Shown here in pieces: positions 36,475 through 45,050 of a DNA stretch of 64,000 bases (within the stretch, counting starts at the first letter, position 1; each line of letters opens with the position of its first letter). Source of the stretch: JAAGZL01 sp050291365 (GTDB lineage: Bacteria > Pseudomonadota > Gammaproteobacteria > Chromatiales > Chromatiaceae); assembly GCA_050291365.1 (NCBI GenBank), contig JBNKJS010000007.1, positions 1 to 64,000 of the forward strand, written 5' to 3'. Under the pieces are notes generated by a model. It was not told where the DNA came from and did not search any database. It saw only the letters and a list, made by a program, of their open reading frames with translations. The translations under genes and the position numbers were made by a program.

Positions 36475-37680
36475 TTGAACTGGCTGATGGAGCAGCAACA
36501 AGAAGAGGAAAAGGTTCTGCCCAAGGACAATGTGGAACTAACATATTGGCTGGCACTATTACATGCCCCAGGCATAGGGAGTGTCAATTTCAAGCGGCTC
36601 CTGGATAAGGCAGGAGAGCTTGGGCAACTCTTTAATGCTACAGACTCAAAACTCAGCACATGGGAATTGAAGGCAGGGCTTAGAGAATATCTTCGCAATC
36701 CAGACTGGGGAGCAGTCGAGACCGACCTGCGCTGGGCGGAACAACCCAATAACCACCTGATCACTCTACGGCACCCTCTCTACCCCGCCCAATTAAAGGA
36801 GATCCATGACCCGCCTCCGATCCTGTTCATAACCGGCGACCCGGAAACGCTCGGCACGCCGCAGCTGGCAATGGTCGGATCACGCAACCCCAGTGTATCT
36901 GGTAAAGAGACAGCTCGGGAGTTCTCATATCACCTCGCCAGCTCTGGTATCACCATAACCAGTGGTTTAGCGATTGGTATAGACGGCGTTTGCCACAGTG
37001 GCGCCCTAGAGGCGGAAGGACTCACCATAGCTGTAACCGGCACCGGCTTGGATAGGGTGTATCCAGCCAGTCAGCACCAACTTGCCCATAATATTGCACA
37101 ACAGGGAGCCCTTGTATCTGAATTTCCACCTGGAACAGAGGCCAGAGCTGGACACTTTCCACGCCGTAACCGCATTATCAGCGGCCTTAGTATCGGCACC
37201 CTGGTAGTAGAGGCAGCACAAAAAAGTGGCTCCCTGATTACGGCCAGGATGGCTTTGGAGCAAGGTCGCGAGGTGTTTGCCATACCAGGATCCATCCACA
37301 ACCCATTGGCCAGGGGGTGTCATAGTCTTATACGCCAGGGGGCAAAACTGGTGGAGACCGCAGGAGACATACTGGAGGAGCTAGCACCTCAGATTAGCAC
37401 TCTGAAATCTTTAACAGAAACGGAGACAGCACCATCCTCTATCGAAAACAAACTGGGCCCGGAGTATCAATGCCTACTCGACTGTATCGGCTTTGATCCG
37501 GTGCAGGCTGACCTGTTAATTGATCGGAGCGGATTGACTCCCGAGGAGGTTTCCTCCATGCTGATTTTGCTTGAACTTGAAGGTCATGTATCATCGGCGC
37601 CCGGCGGAAGATACTGCCGCACAGGAACAAATGTACTAAACACCGGTCAAACCGCACCAGAACAGGACGGAATGACATAG
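36475..37680 (+). CDS. dprA: DNA-processing protein DprA
   Basis: A ~400-residue DprA/Smf protein. It has an N-terminal SAM-like helical part, a Rossmann DNA-binding core (GSRNPSVSGKETA, TSGLAIGIDGVCHSGAL, GTGLDRVYP, EFPPGTEARAGHFPRRNRII) and a C-terminal winged helix. It loads RecA on single-stranded DNA entering by natural transformation and protects it. With the pilU gene in this window, a competence role is plausible. The start may be TTG 36475 or ATG 36487; neither has a strong ribosome binding site, and homology begins near residue 20 either way. smg follows after 18 bases. Confidence 0.94.
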   Translation: MNWLMEQQQEEEKVLPKDNVELTYWLALLHAPGIGSVNFKRLLDKAGELGQLFNATDSKLSTWELKAGLREYLRNPDWGAVETDLRWAEQPNNHLITLRHPLYPAQLKEIHDPPPILFITGDPETLGTPQLAMVGSRNPSVSGKETAREFSYHLASSGITITSGLAIGIDGVCHSGALEAEGLTIAVTGTGLDRVYPASQHQLAHNIAQQGALVSEFPPGTEARAGHFPRRNRIISGLSIGTLVVEAAQKSGSLITARMALEQGREVFAIPGSIHNPLARGCHSLIRQGAKLVETAGDILEELAPQISTLKSLTETETAPSSIENKLGPEYQCLLDCIGFDPVQADLLIDRSGLTPEEVSSMLILLELEGHVSSAPGGRYCRTGTNVLNTGQTAPEQDGMT

Positions 37681-37698
37681 ATAACCTAGGCTGATTAA

Positions 37699-38175
37699 AT
37701 GAACGAAAATGTAGTCGATATCCTGATCTATCTCTATGAAAACTATATGGATAGCGACCAGCCAGCACCTTCCAACCAGGAAGATTTGCACGAAGAACTG
37801 GTGGCTGCTGGTTTCCCGGAAGATGAGATATACAAGGCGTTTCAATGGCTGGATGAGCTTGCGCTGCAGAGGGATTCTGGAAACCTCAGACCCCAAACCG
37901 AATGCTCAATCAGGATCTATACAGAGCAAGAGATTGCCAGGATGGATAACAATTGCCGCGGTCTTCTGCTGTTCCTGGAGCAGAACAACATACTTGATCA
38001 GGCCAACCGGGAGTTTGTAATTGAACGCGCCTTGGCTCTGGACTCACACATAATCAAGGTAGATGATCTGAAGTGGGTCGTGCTCATGGTGCTTATGAAT
38101 CAGCCTGGGCAAGAGACGGCATTTGCTCAGATGGAGGATCTGGTCTACAACGATCAGCCCCTATATTTACACTAG
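37699..38175 (+). CDS. smg: Smg/DUF494 family protein
   Basis: A 158-residue acidic helical protein of the Smg (DUF494) family. It starts with a conserved Asn-Val-Val-Asp-Ile-Leu-Ile-Tyr-Leu-Tyr-Glu-Asn-Tyr pattern and has a winged-helix-like N-terminal half and a helical C-terminal half. Length equals E. coli Smg (157). The family sits between dprA and topA or the topA-like Zn-finger gene in most gammaproteobacteria, as here; its biochemical role is unknown. The ATG lies 18 bases after dprA. Confidence 0.94.
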   Translation: MNENVVDILIYLYENYMDSDQPAPSNQEDLHEELVAAGFPEDEIYKAFQWLDELALQRDSGNLRPQTECSIRIYTEQEIARMDNNCRGLLLFLEQNNILDQANREFVIERALALDSHIIKVDDLKWVVLMVLMNQPGQETAFAQMEDLVYNDQPLYLH

Positions 38176-38269
38176 TACTAACATTCACTCAAAAATATAT
38201 AACGCAAAGCAGATCAACTTAAACTATATATAAAACCAACCATATTGGACCTCCAAAACTGTATCCCTC

Positions 38270-40546
38270 ATGAATCTGGTAATAGTCGAATCTCCCGCTA
38301 AGGCAAAAACAATAAAGAAATATCTGGGTAAAGGATTTGAGGTCCTGGCCTCGTACGGCCACGTGCGCGACTTGATTCCAAAGACTGGAGCAGTTGACCC
38401 AGACGACGCGTTTAAAATGAAGTATCAGGCCATTGAAAAGAACGAACGCCATGTCCAGGCTATATCTAAAGCGCTGAAGAAGGCCGACTCTCTGTATCTT
38501 GCAACTGACCCGGACCGCGAAGGCGAGGCCATATCATGGCACCTGCTTGAACTACTCAAGAGCAGGCGACACCTGAAAGACAAAACCGTACACAGGGTAA
38601 TCTTCCATGAGATTACCAAAAAAGCAGTACAAGAGGCTGTAGACAACCCCAGAGAGATCTCCATGGATATGGTGAATGCCCAGCAGGCCAGGCGCGCCCT
38701 TGATTACCTGGTTGGATTCAATCTATCTCCGCTGCTGTGGAAAAAAGTCAGACGCGGTCTCTCTGCAGGCCGGGTACAGAGTCCCGCCCTACGTATGATT
38801 GTGGAACGCGAGGAGGAGATCGAGGCCTTCAACAGCCGCGAATACTGGACCATTGAGGCTGACCTACTCAAGGAAAAACAGGGATTCAGTGCCAAACTTA
38901 CCCACTATCAAGACAGCAAACTGGAGCAGTTCAGCATTACCGACGAGACCAGCGCGAAAGATGCTGAGAAAACGCTGTTAAATGCTGCTGCCGGCAAGCT
39001 TCTGGTAGAAAAGATACAGAAAAAGCAGCGCAAACGTAATCCCGCCGCGCCTTTTACTACATCAACACTACAACAAGAGGCAGCGCGCAAACTGGGCTTT
39101 ACTACCCAACGCACTATGCGCACCGCCCAACAGTTGTATGAAGGAATTGATACCGGCAGTGGCGCTATTGGCCTTATCACCTACATGCGTACCGATTCGG
39201 TAAATCTGTCTGATGATGCCCTGGTAGAGTTGCGAGAGTTTATAACCGAACGCTTCGGCGCAGATAATCTTCCAGGCAAACCCCAACAGTACAAAACCAA
39301 GGCGAAGAATGCCCAGGAGGCCCACGAGGCCATTCGCATTACCTCCGTTAGCCGCGTACCGGATGAGCTGAAAGAGCATCTCAACAAGGACCAGTTCAGA
39401 CTGTACGAACTGATCTGGAAACGCACCGTAGCCTGCCAGATGATACACGCCACTATCAACACGGTTACGGCAGATCTTAGCTGTGGCCCCGGCAACACCT
39501 TTCGGGCAAATGGCTCTACCATCGCCAATCCTGGATTCATGGCCGTCTACATGGAAGATGTGGACGACGCAAAAAAGGGCAAGGATGATGAGAAGTTGCT
39601 ACCGCCACTGGAAGAGGGAGAGGAGCTTACTCTTAACGCTATTCGGCCTGAGCAGCACTTTACCGAGCCGCCACCTCGCTACAGTGAGGCCAGTCTGGTA
39701 AAGGCCCTGGAAGAACACGGTATCGGTCGACCATCTACCTATGCCTCCATCATCTCCACCCTGCAAGACCGCGAGTATGTGGAGCTGGAGAAGAAACGTT
39801 TCCACCCTACCGATGTAGGACGGGTGGTAAACAAGTTCCTTACCAACTACTTCACCCGTTATGTAGACTACGACTTTACTGCAAACCTGGAAGATGAGCT
39901 GGATGCTGTTGCCAGAGGCGAGGAGGAGTGGATTCCACTATTAGAGAAATTCTGGAGCCCATTTAAAGAGCGTATCGACCACACTGAGGAAAACGTCAAA
40001 CGCAGCGATGTCACCCATGAGGCAATGGACGAGGCGTGCCCACAGTGCGGCAAACAGTTATCTATTCGACTTGGACGCCACGGCCGTTTTATCGGTTGTA
40101 CCAACTATCCTGAGTGCGACTACACCAGAGACCTCAACGCCGACGGAAAGGAGCAGGAGGAGCCTGAGATTGTAGAGGGCAGGAAATGCCCCGACTGTAA
40201 TTCTGATCTGATAATAAAACGCGGAAAATACGGCAAATTCATCGGCTGTACCAGCTATCCCGACTGCCGTTATATCGAGCCTCTGGAAAAACCCAAAGAT
40301 ACTGGTGTCACCTGCCCTAAATGCAACAGCGGCACCATAATGCAGCGCAAATCCAGGAGGGGAAAAATCTTCTACTCCTGTTCGGGATACCCGGATTGCG
40401 ACTACGCCACCTGGAACGAACCTATAGCAGAACCATGTCCAAGCTGTGGCTGGCCCATTCTCACCCTCAAGACCACCAAGCGCAGAGGCACTGAAAAGGT
40501 CTGTCCTCAACAGGACTGCTCCTTTAGCGAACCTACCGAAGGCTAG
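38270..40546 (+). CDS. topA: DNA topoisomerase I
   Basis: A 758-residue type IA topoisomerase that relaxes negative supercoils. A TOPRIM domain (N-terminal NLVIVESPAKAKTIKKYLG, acidic DPDREGEAI) is followed by the catalytic segment GLITYMRTDSVNLS with Tyr305. The C-terminal third has four Cys-rich ribbon units (CPQCG, CPDC, CPKC, CPSCG), each with further Cys or His ligands; the last lacks the clean tetracysteine set. It is shorter than E. coli TopA (865), which carries extra C-terminal ribbons. It is 94 bases after smg, in the standard order. Confidence 0.97.
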   Translation: MNLVIVESPAKAKTIKKYLGKGFEVLASYGHVRDLIPKTGAVDPDDAFKMKYQAIEKNERHVQAISKALKKADSLYLATDPDREGEAISWHLLELLKSRRHLKDKTVHRVIFHEITKKAVQEAVDNPREISMDMVNAQQARRALDYLVGFNLSPLLWKKVRRGLSAGRVQSPALRMIVEREEEIEAFNSREYWTIEADLLKEKQGFSAKLTHYQDSKLEQFSITDETSAKDAEKTLLNAAAGKLLVEKIQKKQRKRNPAAPFTTSTLQQEAARKLGFTTQRTMRTAQQLYEGIDTGSGAIGLITYMRTDSVNLSDDALVELREFITERFGADNLPGKPQQYKTKAKNAQEAHEAIRITSVSRVPDELKEHLNKDQFRLYELIWKRTVACQMIHATINTVTADLSCGPGNTFRANGSTIANPGFMAVYMEDVDDAKKGKDDEKLLPPLEEGEELTLNAIRPEQHFTEPPPRYSEASLVKALEEHGIGRPSTYASIISTLQDREYVELEKKRFHPTDVGRVVNKFLTNYFTRYVDYDFTANLEDELDAVARGEEEWIPLLEKFWSPFKERIDHTEENVKRSDVTHEAMDEACPQCGKQLSIRLGRHGRFIGCTNYPECDYTRDLNADGKEQEEPEIVEGRKCPDCNSDLIIKRGKYGKFIGCTSYPDCRYIEPLEKPKDTGVTCPKCNSGTIMQRKSRRGKIFYSCSGYPDCDYATWNEPIAEPCPSCGWPILTLKTTKRRGTEKVCPQQDCSFSEPTEG

Positions 40547-40614
40547 CCCTAGCCTAAACCGGCAAAATCCGGTATCTTCCCCCACCTTTCTAATGATATT
40601 TGGGATGGGAGATT

Positions 40615-41121
40615 ATGAGCCAGCCATTTGTTGCCGTTTTAATGGGTTCCGATTCGGACCTGCCGGTACTACAGTCGACTTTCGACGTACTCAAATCACT
40701 GGAGATACCATTCGAGGCAAAAATTACCTCAGCCCACCGCACTCCAGCGGTGACCCACGACTATGTGACTGGTGCTGACGCCCGAGGATGCGCCGTATTC
40801 ATCTGTGCAGCAGGCTTGGCAGCACATCTGGCAGGGGCGGTTTCTGCCGCCACCCTGAAGCCGGTTATCGGAATCCCGCTAGATGCAGGTCCACTCAAGG
40901 GCATGGACGCACTGCTCTCAACTGTGCAGATGCCGGGCGGAATACCGGTCGCCACTGTGGCCGTTGGCAAAGCAGGCGCAAAAAATGCCGCCTACCTGGC
41001 AGCACAGATTCTAGCCCTATCCGATCCAGAGATCGCCCAGCGCATAAGAACAGAACGTGAGAATAATGCCCAAGGCGTTATGGCGAAGGACGCAAAACTG
41101 CAAGCTGACCTGGCCAGCTAG
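40615..41121 (+). CDS. purE: PurE, N5-carboxyaminoimidazole ribonucleotide mutase
   Basis: A 168-residue PurE that makes 4-carboxy-AIR in purine synthesis. Motifs are LMGSDSDLPVL, the conserved ITSAHRTP with catalytic His, and VQMPGGIPVATVAVGKAGAKNAAYLAAQ. The start is ATG 40615 after GGGAG; the TTG at 40600 adds five residues with no homology. In bacteria with class I PurE the partner PurK is usually next to it; here tsaC follows after 23 bases and no purK is present. Class I or II cannot be told from these motifs with confidence. Confidence 0.94.
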   Translation: MSQPFVAVLMGSDSDLPVLQSTFDVLKSLEIPFEAKITSAHRTPAVTHDYVTGADARGCAVFICAAGLAAHLAGAVSAATLKPVIGIPLDAGPLKGMDALLSTVQMPGGIPVATVAVGKAGAKNAAYLAAQILALSDPEIAQRIRTERENNAQGVMAKDAKLQADLAS

Positions 41122-41144
41122 GGGCAGGCATAAGCAAAGCACAA

Positions 41145-41726
41145 ATGGGTCTCACAGTGTCTAAGGCCAATATACACCCATGGAAACTACGTGAGGCAGT
41201 CCGCTGTTTTCACCAAGGCGGCATTCTGGCCTATCCCACAGAGGCCATCTACGGACTGGGCTGCGACCCCCTAAGCTGGCCTGCGGTAGAGAGGCTGTTA
41301 CTACTTAAACATCGTCCCGTGGAAAAAGGCCTGATACTGATCGCGGCCAATTATGAACAGCTTCTGCCATATATAAAGCCATTATCTGAAGCCCAGATGA
41401 AGCCTGTTCTTGATAGCTGGCCGGGGCCAAATACCTGGTTACTCCCAGTGGCCGATGGACTTCCCTACTGGCTCAGCGGCAAGCACGAAACCATTGCCGT
41501 CAGGGTTACGCAGCACCCTGTTGCGGCAGCCCTCAGTCTGGCCTGCAATTCACCACTTGTTTCCACCAGCGCCAACATAAGCAGACGCAAACCTGCGACC
41601 AATCCTACTCAGGTCAGAAACAGGCTGGCTGGAATTGCCGATTGCATAATCAATGGCCCAACCGGAGAGGAGAAAACGCCTTCTGTAATCAGAGACGCCG
41701 CAACTGGGGCAGTGATCAGAGGCTGA
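41145..41726 (+). CDS. tsaC: Threonylcarbamoyl-AMP synthase, TsaC type
   Basis: A 193-residue YrdC/Sua5-fold protein that makes threonylcarbamoyl-AMP for t6A37 of ANN-decoding tRNAs. Motifs are GGILAYPTEAIYGLGCD at the substrate pocket, the Lys-x-Arg segment LLLLKHRPVEKGLI, WPGPNTWLLP and SANISRRKPATNP. The short form without a Sua5 C-terminal domain is the E. coli TsaC type (190 residues). It sits after topA-purE, its common region in gammaproteobacteria. A double hairpin begins 27 bases after its stop. Confidence 0.95.
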   Translation: MGLTVSKANIHPWKLREAVRCFHQGGILAYPTEAIYGLGCDPLSWPAVERLLLLKHRPVEKGLILIAANYEQLLPYIKPLSEAQMKPVLDSWPGPNTWLLPVADGLPYWLSGKHETIAVRVTQHPVAAALSLACNSPLVSTSANISRRKPATNPTQVRNRLAGIADCIINGPTGEEKTPSVIRDAATGAVIRG

Positions 41727-41752
41727 ATCCTAATTTCCCGGAGACAAAAGAA

Positions 41753-41796
41753 AGCCCACTAGGGGAGAAGTGGGCTAGTGCGCCACAGTGTGGCGC
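41753..41796 (+). terminator. Double hairpin after tsaC
   Basis: Two adjacent perfect stems: AGCCCAC (41753-41759) with GTGGGCT (41770-41776), then GCGCCAC (41780-41786) with GTGGCGC (41790-41796). No U-tract follows; instead GGAGGATCAACTAA and an ATG come next. The pair may end the tsaC transcript or act in the 5' leader of the short frame at 41815. Confidence 0.55.
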
Positions 41797-41814
41797 AAAC
41801 GGAGGATCAACTAA

Positions 41815-41958
41815 ATGAAACCTTATAGACAGCTTGATCAGCATGCCTGTCTAAATCTACCTATCGGCCGACCTAACAGAAACTTTAGCCATGAATTTGG
41901 CATTTATCGAAAACTTGACGAAAATCTAACAAAAACCATATATTACAGAGTGTTATAA
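41815..41958 (+). CDS. Possible 47-residue small protein
   Basis: ATG 41815 follows an ideal GGAGG spaced nine bases upstream and opens a 47-codon frame ending TAA at 41956-41958. The peptide is basic, without a signal or membrane segment, and has no family I recognise. It fills an otherwise empty 283-base gap between tsaC and slyX and is preceded by two hairpins. The strong ribosome binding site makes it worth listing; base use alone does not prove coding. Confidence 0.4.
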   Translation: MKPYRQLDQHACLNLPIGRPNRNFSHEFGIYRKLDENLTKTIYYRVL

Positions 41959-42009
41959 CGCAGAATTTAATGCTCATCAGAACCCTAACTGCCTAACGGA
42001 AACCAGAAC

Positions 42010-42210
42010 ATGCACAATGAGATAGTAGAACTCCAGACCAAACTAGCATTCCAGGAGGATATGATTCAGGCCCTAAACCGCACCGTTGCCGGGCAGCAAC
42101 AGGAGTTGGTTGAGTTAAAACGGGACATAGAGGAGTTACAGACGCAGCTCAGGGCCATTACCCCTAGCCTAACATCCGCCATCACTGACGAAACGCCACC
42201 ACACTACTAA
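42010..42210 (+). CDS. slyX: SlyX family protein
   Basis: A 66-residue coiled-coil protein of the SlyX family. It starts with a heptad-rich segment (ELQTKLAFQEDMIQALN), continues with further heptads and ends with the typical PPHY tail. Length is close to E. coli SlyX (72). Function is not established in any species. It is convergent with the MlaC/Ttg2-type gene, with a shared hairpin between the stops. Confidence 0.9.
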   Translation: MHNEIVELQTKLAFQEDMIQALNRTVAGQQQELVELKRDIEELQTQLRAITPSLTSAITDETPPHY

Positions 42211-42218
42211 AAACAGAA

Positions 42219-42237
42219 GCGGCTGGGTTACAGCCGC
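42219..42237. terminator. Hairpin terminator between slyX and the MlaC-like gene
   Basis: Perfect 7-bp stem GCGGCTG (42219-42225) and CAGCCGC (42231-42237) with a 5-base loop. Read on the minus strand it is followed by TTCTGTTTTT, a good U-tract, so it should end the minus-strand transcript. Read on the plus strand it may also help end slyX. Confidence 0.7.
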
Positions 42238-42268
42238 CAATATTTACTATTAAAACCGCTAGATAGCA

Positions 42269-42886
42269 CTATTTTTTGCTATTCATGGCCCTCAAACGCT
42301 TAATCAATGCCTCCATGCCGCCACTTCGTACTATCCCCTGAAAACTGGCGCTATGACTCTTGGCCAGACTCACACCTGAGATATAGATGTCGTAGACCCG
42401 CCAGCTCCCGCCTCCACCGTACATCAAATAACTTATAGTGACCGGGCTTGCGCCTGATGGCGTCACTTTGGTATTTACCGCCACACTCTTGCCGGAACTC
42501 TTGGTACCCATGTGTTGCATGGTCCAACTGTTGTAGCTCGCAAATGCAGAACCGTAGGTTCGAACCAACAACTTTTTAAACTGGGCGGTAAATCTACTCC
42601 TCTGCCCAGATGACGCCTTATTCCAATAGGTCTTACCTAACGCCCGCTTAGAGACCATATTGAAATTTATATATGGCACAATAATGCTGTTAACCAAACC
42701 ATACACCCGGCCTGGGCTGGGCTTGCCTTTCAACGCACTCTGCATGCGGTCAGAGATCTTCTGAACCACTGCCTGCGGCGCCGATAGTTTATTAGCCCAT
42801 GCCTCATGAGGCGGGCTAAATAACAGAAAAGAGAATACCAGAAGGTAGACTGGGAGGCGCATCTTCTGAAATACCGAATACTCCAT
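42269..42886 (-). CDS. MlaC/Ttg2D-type lipid-transport periplasmic protein
   Basis: A 205-residue exported protein of the MlaC/Ttg2D (PF05494) family, periplasmic carriers of phospholipid in outer-membrane asymmetry transport. A signal peptide (core LPVYLLVFSFLLFS, cleavage near Ala-Trp-Ala) precedes the domain, which has the family's VVPYINF-like segment (IIVPYINFNMVSKRALG), a KKLLVRTYG helix and the paired beta-strand end region. The start is ATG 42884-42886 with GGAGAT seven bases upstream; the longer frame to 43000 lacks a good signal. It is a solo copy, not beside mlaDEFB genes, so it may serve another system. Confidence 0.86.
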   Translation of the reverse strand: MEYSVFQKMRLPVYLLVFSFLLFSPPHEAWANKLSAPQAVVQKISDRMQSALKGKPSPGRVYGLVNSIIVPYINFNMVSKRALGKTYWNKASSGQRSRFTAQFKKLLVRTYGSAFASYNSWTMQHMGTKSSGKSVAVNTKVTPSGASPVTISYLMYGGGGSWRVYDIYISGVSLAKSHSASFQGIVRSGGMEALIKRLRAMNSKK

Positions 42887-43136
42887 AGTTATATCTCCAT
42901 TTATTATTAATGTGTTCGGATATATTAATACTATCCGTTCAAATGCTATTCTTGAACCGCATAAATAGTTGGGTAACAGTGGCTTTGCTAGGTTCCCCAA
43001 TGCCGATGATGCTTAGATTTGAGCAGGTAATAAAAAAAAAATCCAGCGCAAAAGTATTAATCTAATGCTGTTTTTGCCACACCAAAACAATTTTTTGCTC
43101 TTATATCCTGCCGCCGCCTAAGGTATCTTATACACA

Positions 43137-43180
43137 AGGGGTATCTGATTGAGCACATGCAGACTTAATCAGAGACCCCT
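43137..43180 (+). promoter_or_regulatory. Imperfect long hairpin in the hemB leader
   Basis: AGGGGT (43137-43142) and TCTGATT (43144-43150) pair with AATCAGA (43167-43173) and ACCCCT (43175-43180): 13 pairs with one mismatch and a 16-base loop, 21 bases before the hemB ATG and just upstream of its GGAG. It could be a leader RNA structure or a dyad operator. The rest of the 315-base gap 42887-43201 is AT-rich with a run of ten A and no gene that I can support. Confidence 0.5.
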
Positions 43181-43201
43181 CAATAAAATGGAGACCTGCA
43201 G

Positions 43202-44215
43202 ATGCAAGACAAGACAACCCTCAGTACGCCATATCCAAATACCCGTATGCGCCGCATGCGTAGAGACGACTTCTCCCGCCGCCTAATGCGCGAAACTGAG
43301 ATAACACCTTCCGATTTCATCTATCCGGTCTTTGTGCTCGAGGGCACAGGAGAGAGAGAGGCTGTTGCCTCCATGCCCGGAATAGAGCGCATGAGCATAG
43401 ATCTGTTGGTACAGGAGGCGAAACAGGTGCATGCCCTTGGGGTTCCGGCCATAGCCCTGTTCCCGGTCACTCCGGCTGAGGCCAAATCGGAGGACGCCTG
43501 CGAGGCATTCAATGCGAACGGCCTGGCCCAACGCGCCGTGCGAGCCCTCAAGGATGCCCTGCCTGACCTAGGCGTAATGACCGATGTAGCCCTGGACCCA
43601 TTCACAACCCATGGCCAGGATGGACTCATTGATGACTCCGGCTATGTGCTGAATGATGAGACCGTCGAGGTTCTGGTCAAGCAGGCCGTCTCCCACGCCG
43701 AGTCCGGTGCTGACATAGTGGCTCCATCCGACATGATGGATGGACGCATCGGCGCTATCCGCACAGCCCTGGAGACAAATCAACATATCCATACCCGTAT
43801 CATGGCCTACTCGGCAAAGTATGCCTCCAGCTTCTATGGCCCGTTCCGGGATGCTGTTGGCTCAGCCGCAAACCTAGGGGGAGGCAACAAACAGACCTAT
43901 CAGATGGATCCAGCCAACTCGGACGAGGCCATGCGTGAGATCGCCCTGGACCTGCAGGAGGGAGCGGATATGGTGATGGTAAAACCCGGCATGCCCTACC
44001 TGGATATAGTACGACGGGTAAAGGATGAGTTTGGTGCCCCCACCTTTGTCTATCAAGTAAGCGGCGAATACTCCATGCTGATGGCCGCGGCGCAAAACGG
44101 CTGGCTGGACGAACAGGCAGTGGCGCTCGAATCCCTGCTCTGCATCAAACGAGCCGGGGCAGACGGCATACTCACCTACTTTGCCAAACGGGCCGCGCAA
44201 TGGCTGAACGATTGA
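43202..44215 (+). CDS. hemB: Delta-aminolevulinic acid dehydratase (porphobilinogen synthase)
   Basis: A 337-residue enzyme that condenses two 5-aminolevulinate molecules to porphobilinogen in haem synthesis. Schiff-base lysines are Lys206 (in YSAKYASSFYGPF) and Lys261 (in MVMVKPGMPYLD). The metal-site segment reads DVALDPFTTHGQDG (128-141), without the cysteines of the zinc type; it matches the magnesium-responsive Pseudomonas type. Length matches P. aeruginosa HemB. aroE follows after 8 bases. Its leader carries a long hairpin. Confidence 0.97.
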   Translation: MQDKTTLSTPYPNTRMRRMRRDDFSRRLMRETEITPSDFIYPVFVLEGTGEREAVASMPGIERMSIDLLVQEAKQVHALGVPAIALFPVTPAEAKSEDACEAFNANGLAQRAVRALKDALPDLGVMTDVALDPFTTHGQDGLIDDSGYVLNDETVEVLVKQAVSHAESGADIVAPSDMMDGRIGAIRTALETNQHIHTRIMAYSAKYASSFYGPFRDAVGSAANLGGGNKQTYQMDPANSDEAMREIALDLQEGADMVMVKPGMPYLDIVRRVKDEFGAPTFVYQVSGEYSMLMAAAQNGWLDEQAVALESLLCIKRAGADGILTYFAKRAAQWLND

Positions 44216-44223
44216 CCTGAACA

Positions 44224-45039
44224 ATGACAGATAGATACGCCGTAATCGGTAATCCGATCGAGCACAGCAAGTCCCCGCTGATTCATCAGGCCTTTGCAGA
44301 GCAGACCGGCGAAGACCTGGAATATGGACGCATCCTGGGAGAGCCGGGGCACTTCGATCAAAAGGTTGCAGAGTTCCTGACTACCGGAGGCAGAGGGCTG
44401 AATATCACAGTCCCCTTCAAAGAGGACGCCTGGAGACTGGCCGACGAACGCAGTGAACGCGCCGAGACCGCAGGTGCAGTCAACACCCTGATCCTGCTAC
44501 CGGACGGACGTCTGCGCGGAGACAACACCGATGGTGTTGGACTGGTCCGCGACCTAAGCGTAAACCAGGGTTGTAAGCTGGCCGAGGCAGAGATACTGCT
44601 ATTAGGCGCGGGCGGGGCCACCCGAGGGGTGCTGCGCCCCCTGCTGGAGGCCGGTCCTGCGCAACTGGTCATAGCCAATCGCACCGCATCCAAGGCCGTT
44701 GCCCTGGCTGCCGATTGCGCCGATCTCGGGGCAATCAGCGGATGCGGCCTGGACCAACTTGAACATCAATCTTTCGATATCATCATCAACGGTACCGCTG
44801 CGGGACTTGCGGGAGAGGTTCCAGATATCCCAGATACCGTTCTGCGCCCCAGGGGCTGGACCTACGACATGATGTATGGCGACAAACCCACGGCCTTTAT
44901 GCGCTGGGGCGAGGAGCATGGCGCCAGCCACGCCCTGGGGGGGCTAGGCATGCTGGTGGAGCAGGCGGCGGAGTCATTCTTTCTGTGGCGTGGAGTACGA
45001 CCTGAAACTGCGCCCGTCATCGAGATGCTAAAGGCTTAG
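44224..45039 (+). CDS. aroE: Shikimate dehydrogenase
   Basis: A 271-residue NADP-dependent enzyme that reduces 3-dehydroshikimate to shikimate. The N-terminal substrate domain has GNPIEHSKSPLIH and the catalytic NITVPFKEDA with Lys66; the nucleotide motif is LLLGAGGATRGV (~125-136) followed by NRT, the NADP-selecting Arg. Length matches E. coli AroE (272). It lies 8 bases after hemB and 11 bases before gloA on the same strand, so hemB-aroE-gloA is probably one transcript. Confidence 0.96.
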   Translation: MTDRYAVIGNPIEHSKSPLIHQAFAEQTGEDLEYGRILGEPGHFDQKVAEFLTTGGRGLNITVPFKEDAWRLADERSERAETAGAVNTLILLPDGRLRGDNTDGVGLVRDLSVNQGCKLAEAEILLLGAGGATRGVLRPLLEAGPAQLVIANRTASKAVALAADCADLGAISGCGLDQLEHQSFDIIINGTAAGLAGEVPDIPDTVLRPRGWTYDMMYGDKPTAFMRWGEEHGASHALGGLGMLVEQAAESFFLWRGVRPETAPVIEMLKA

Positions 45040-45050
45040 AGGAAAGCTAT

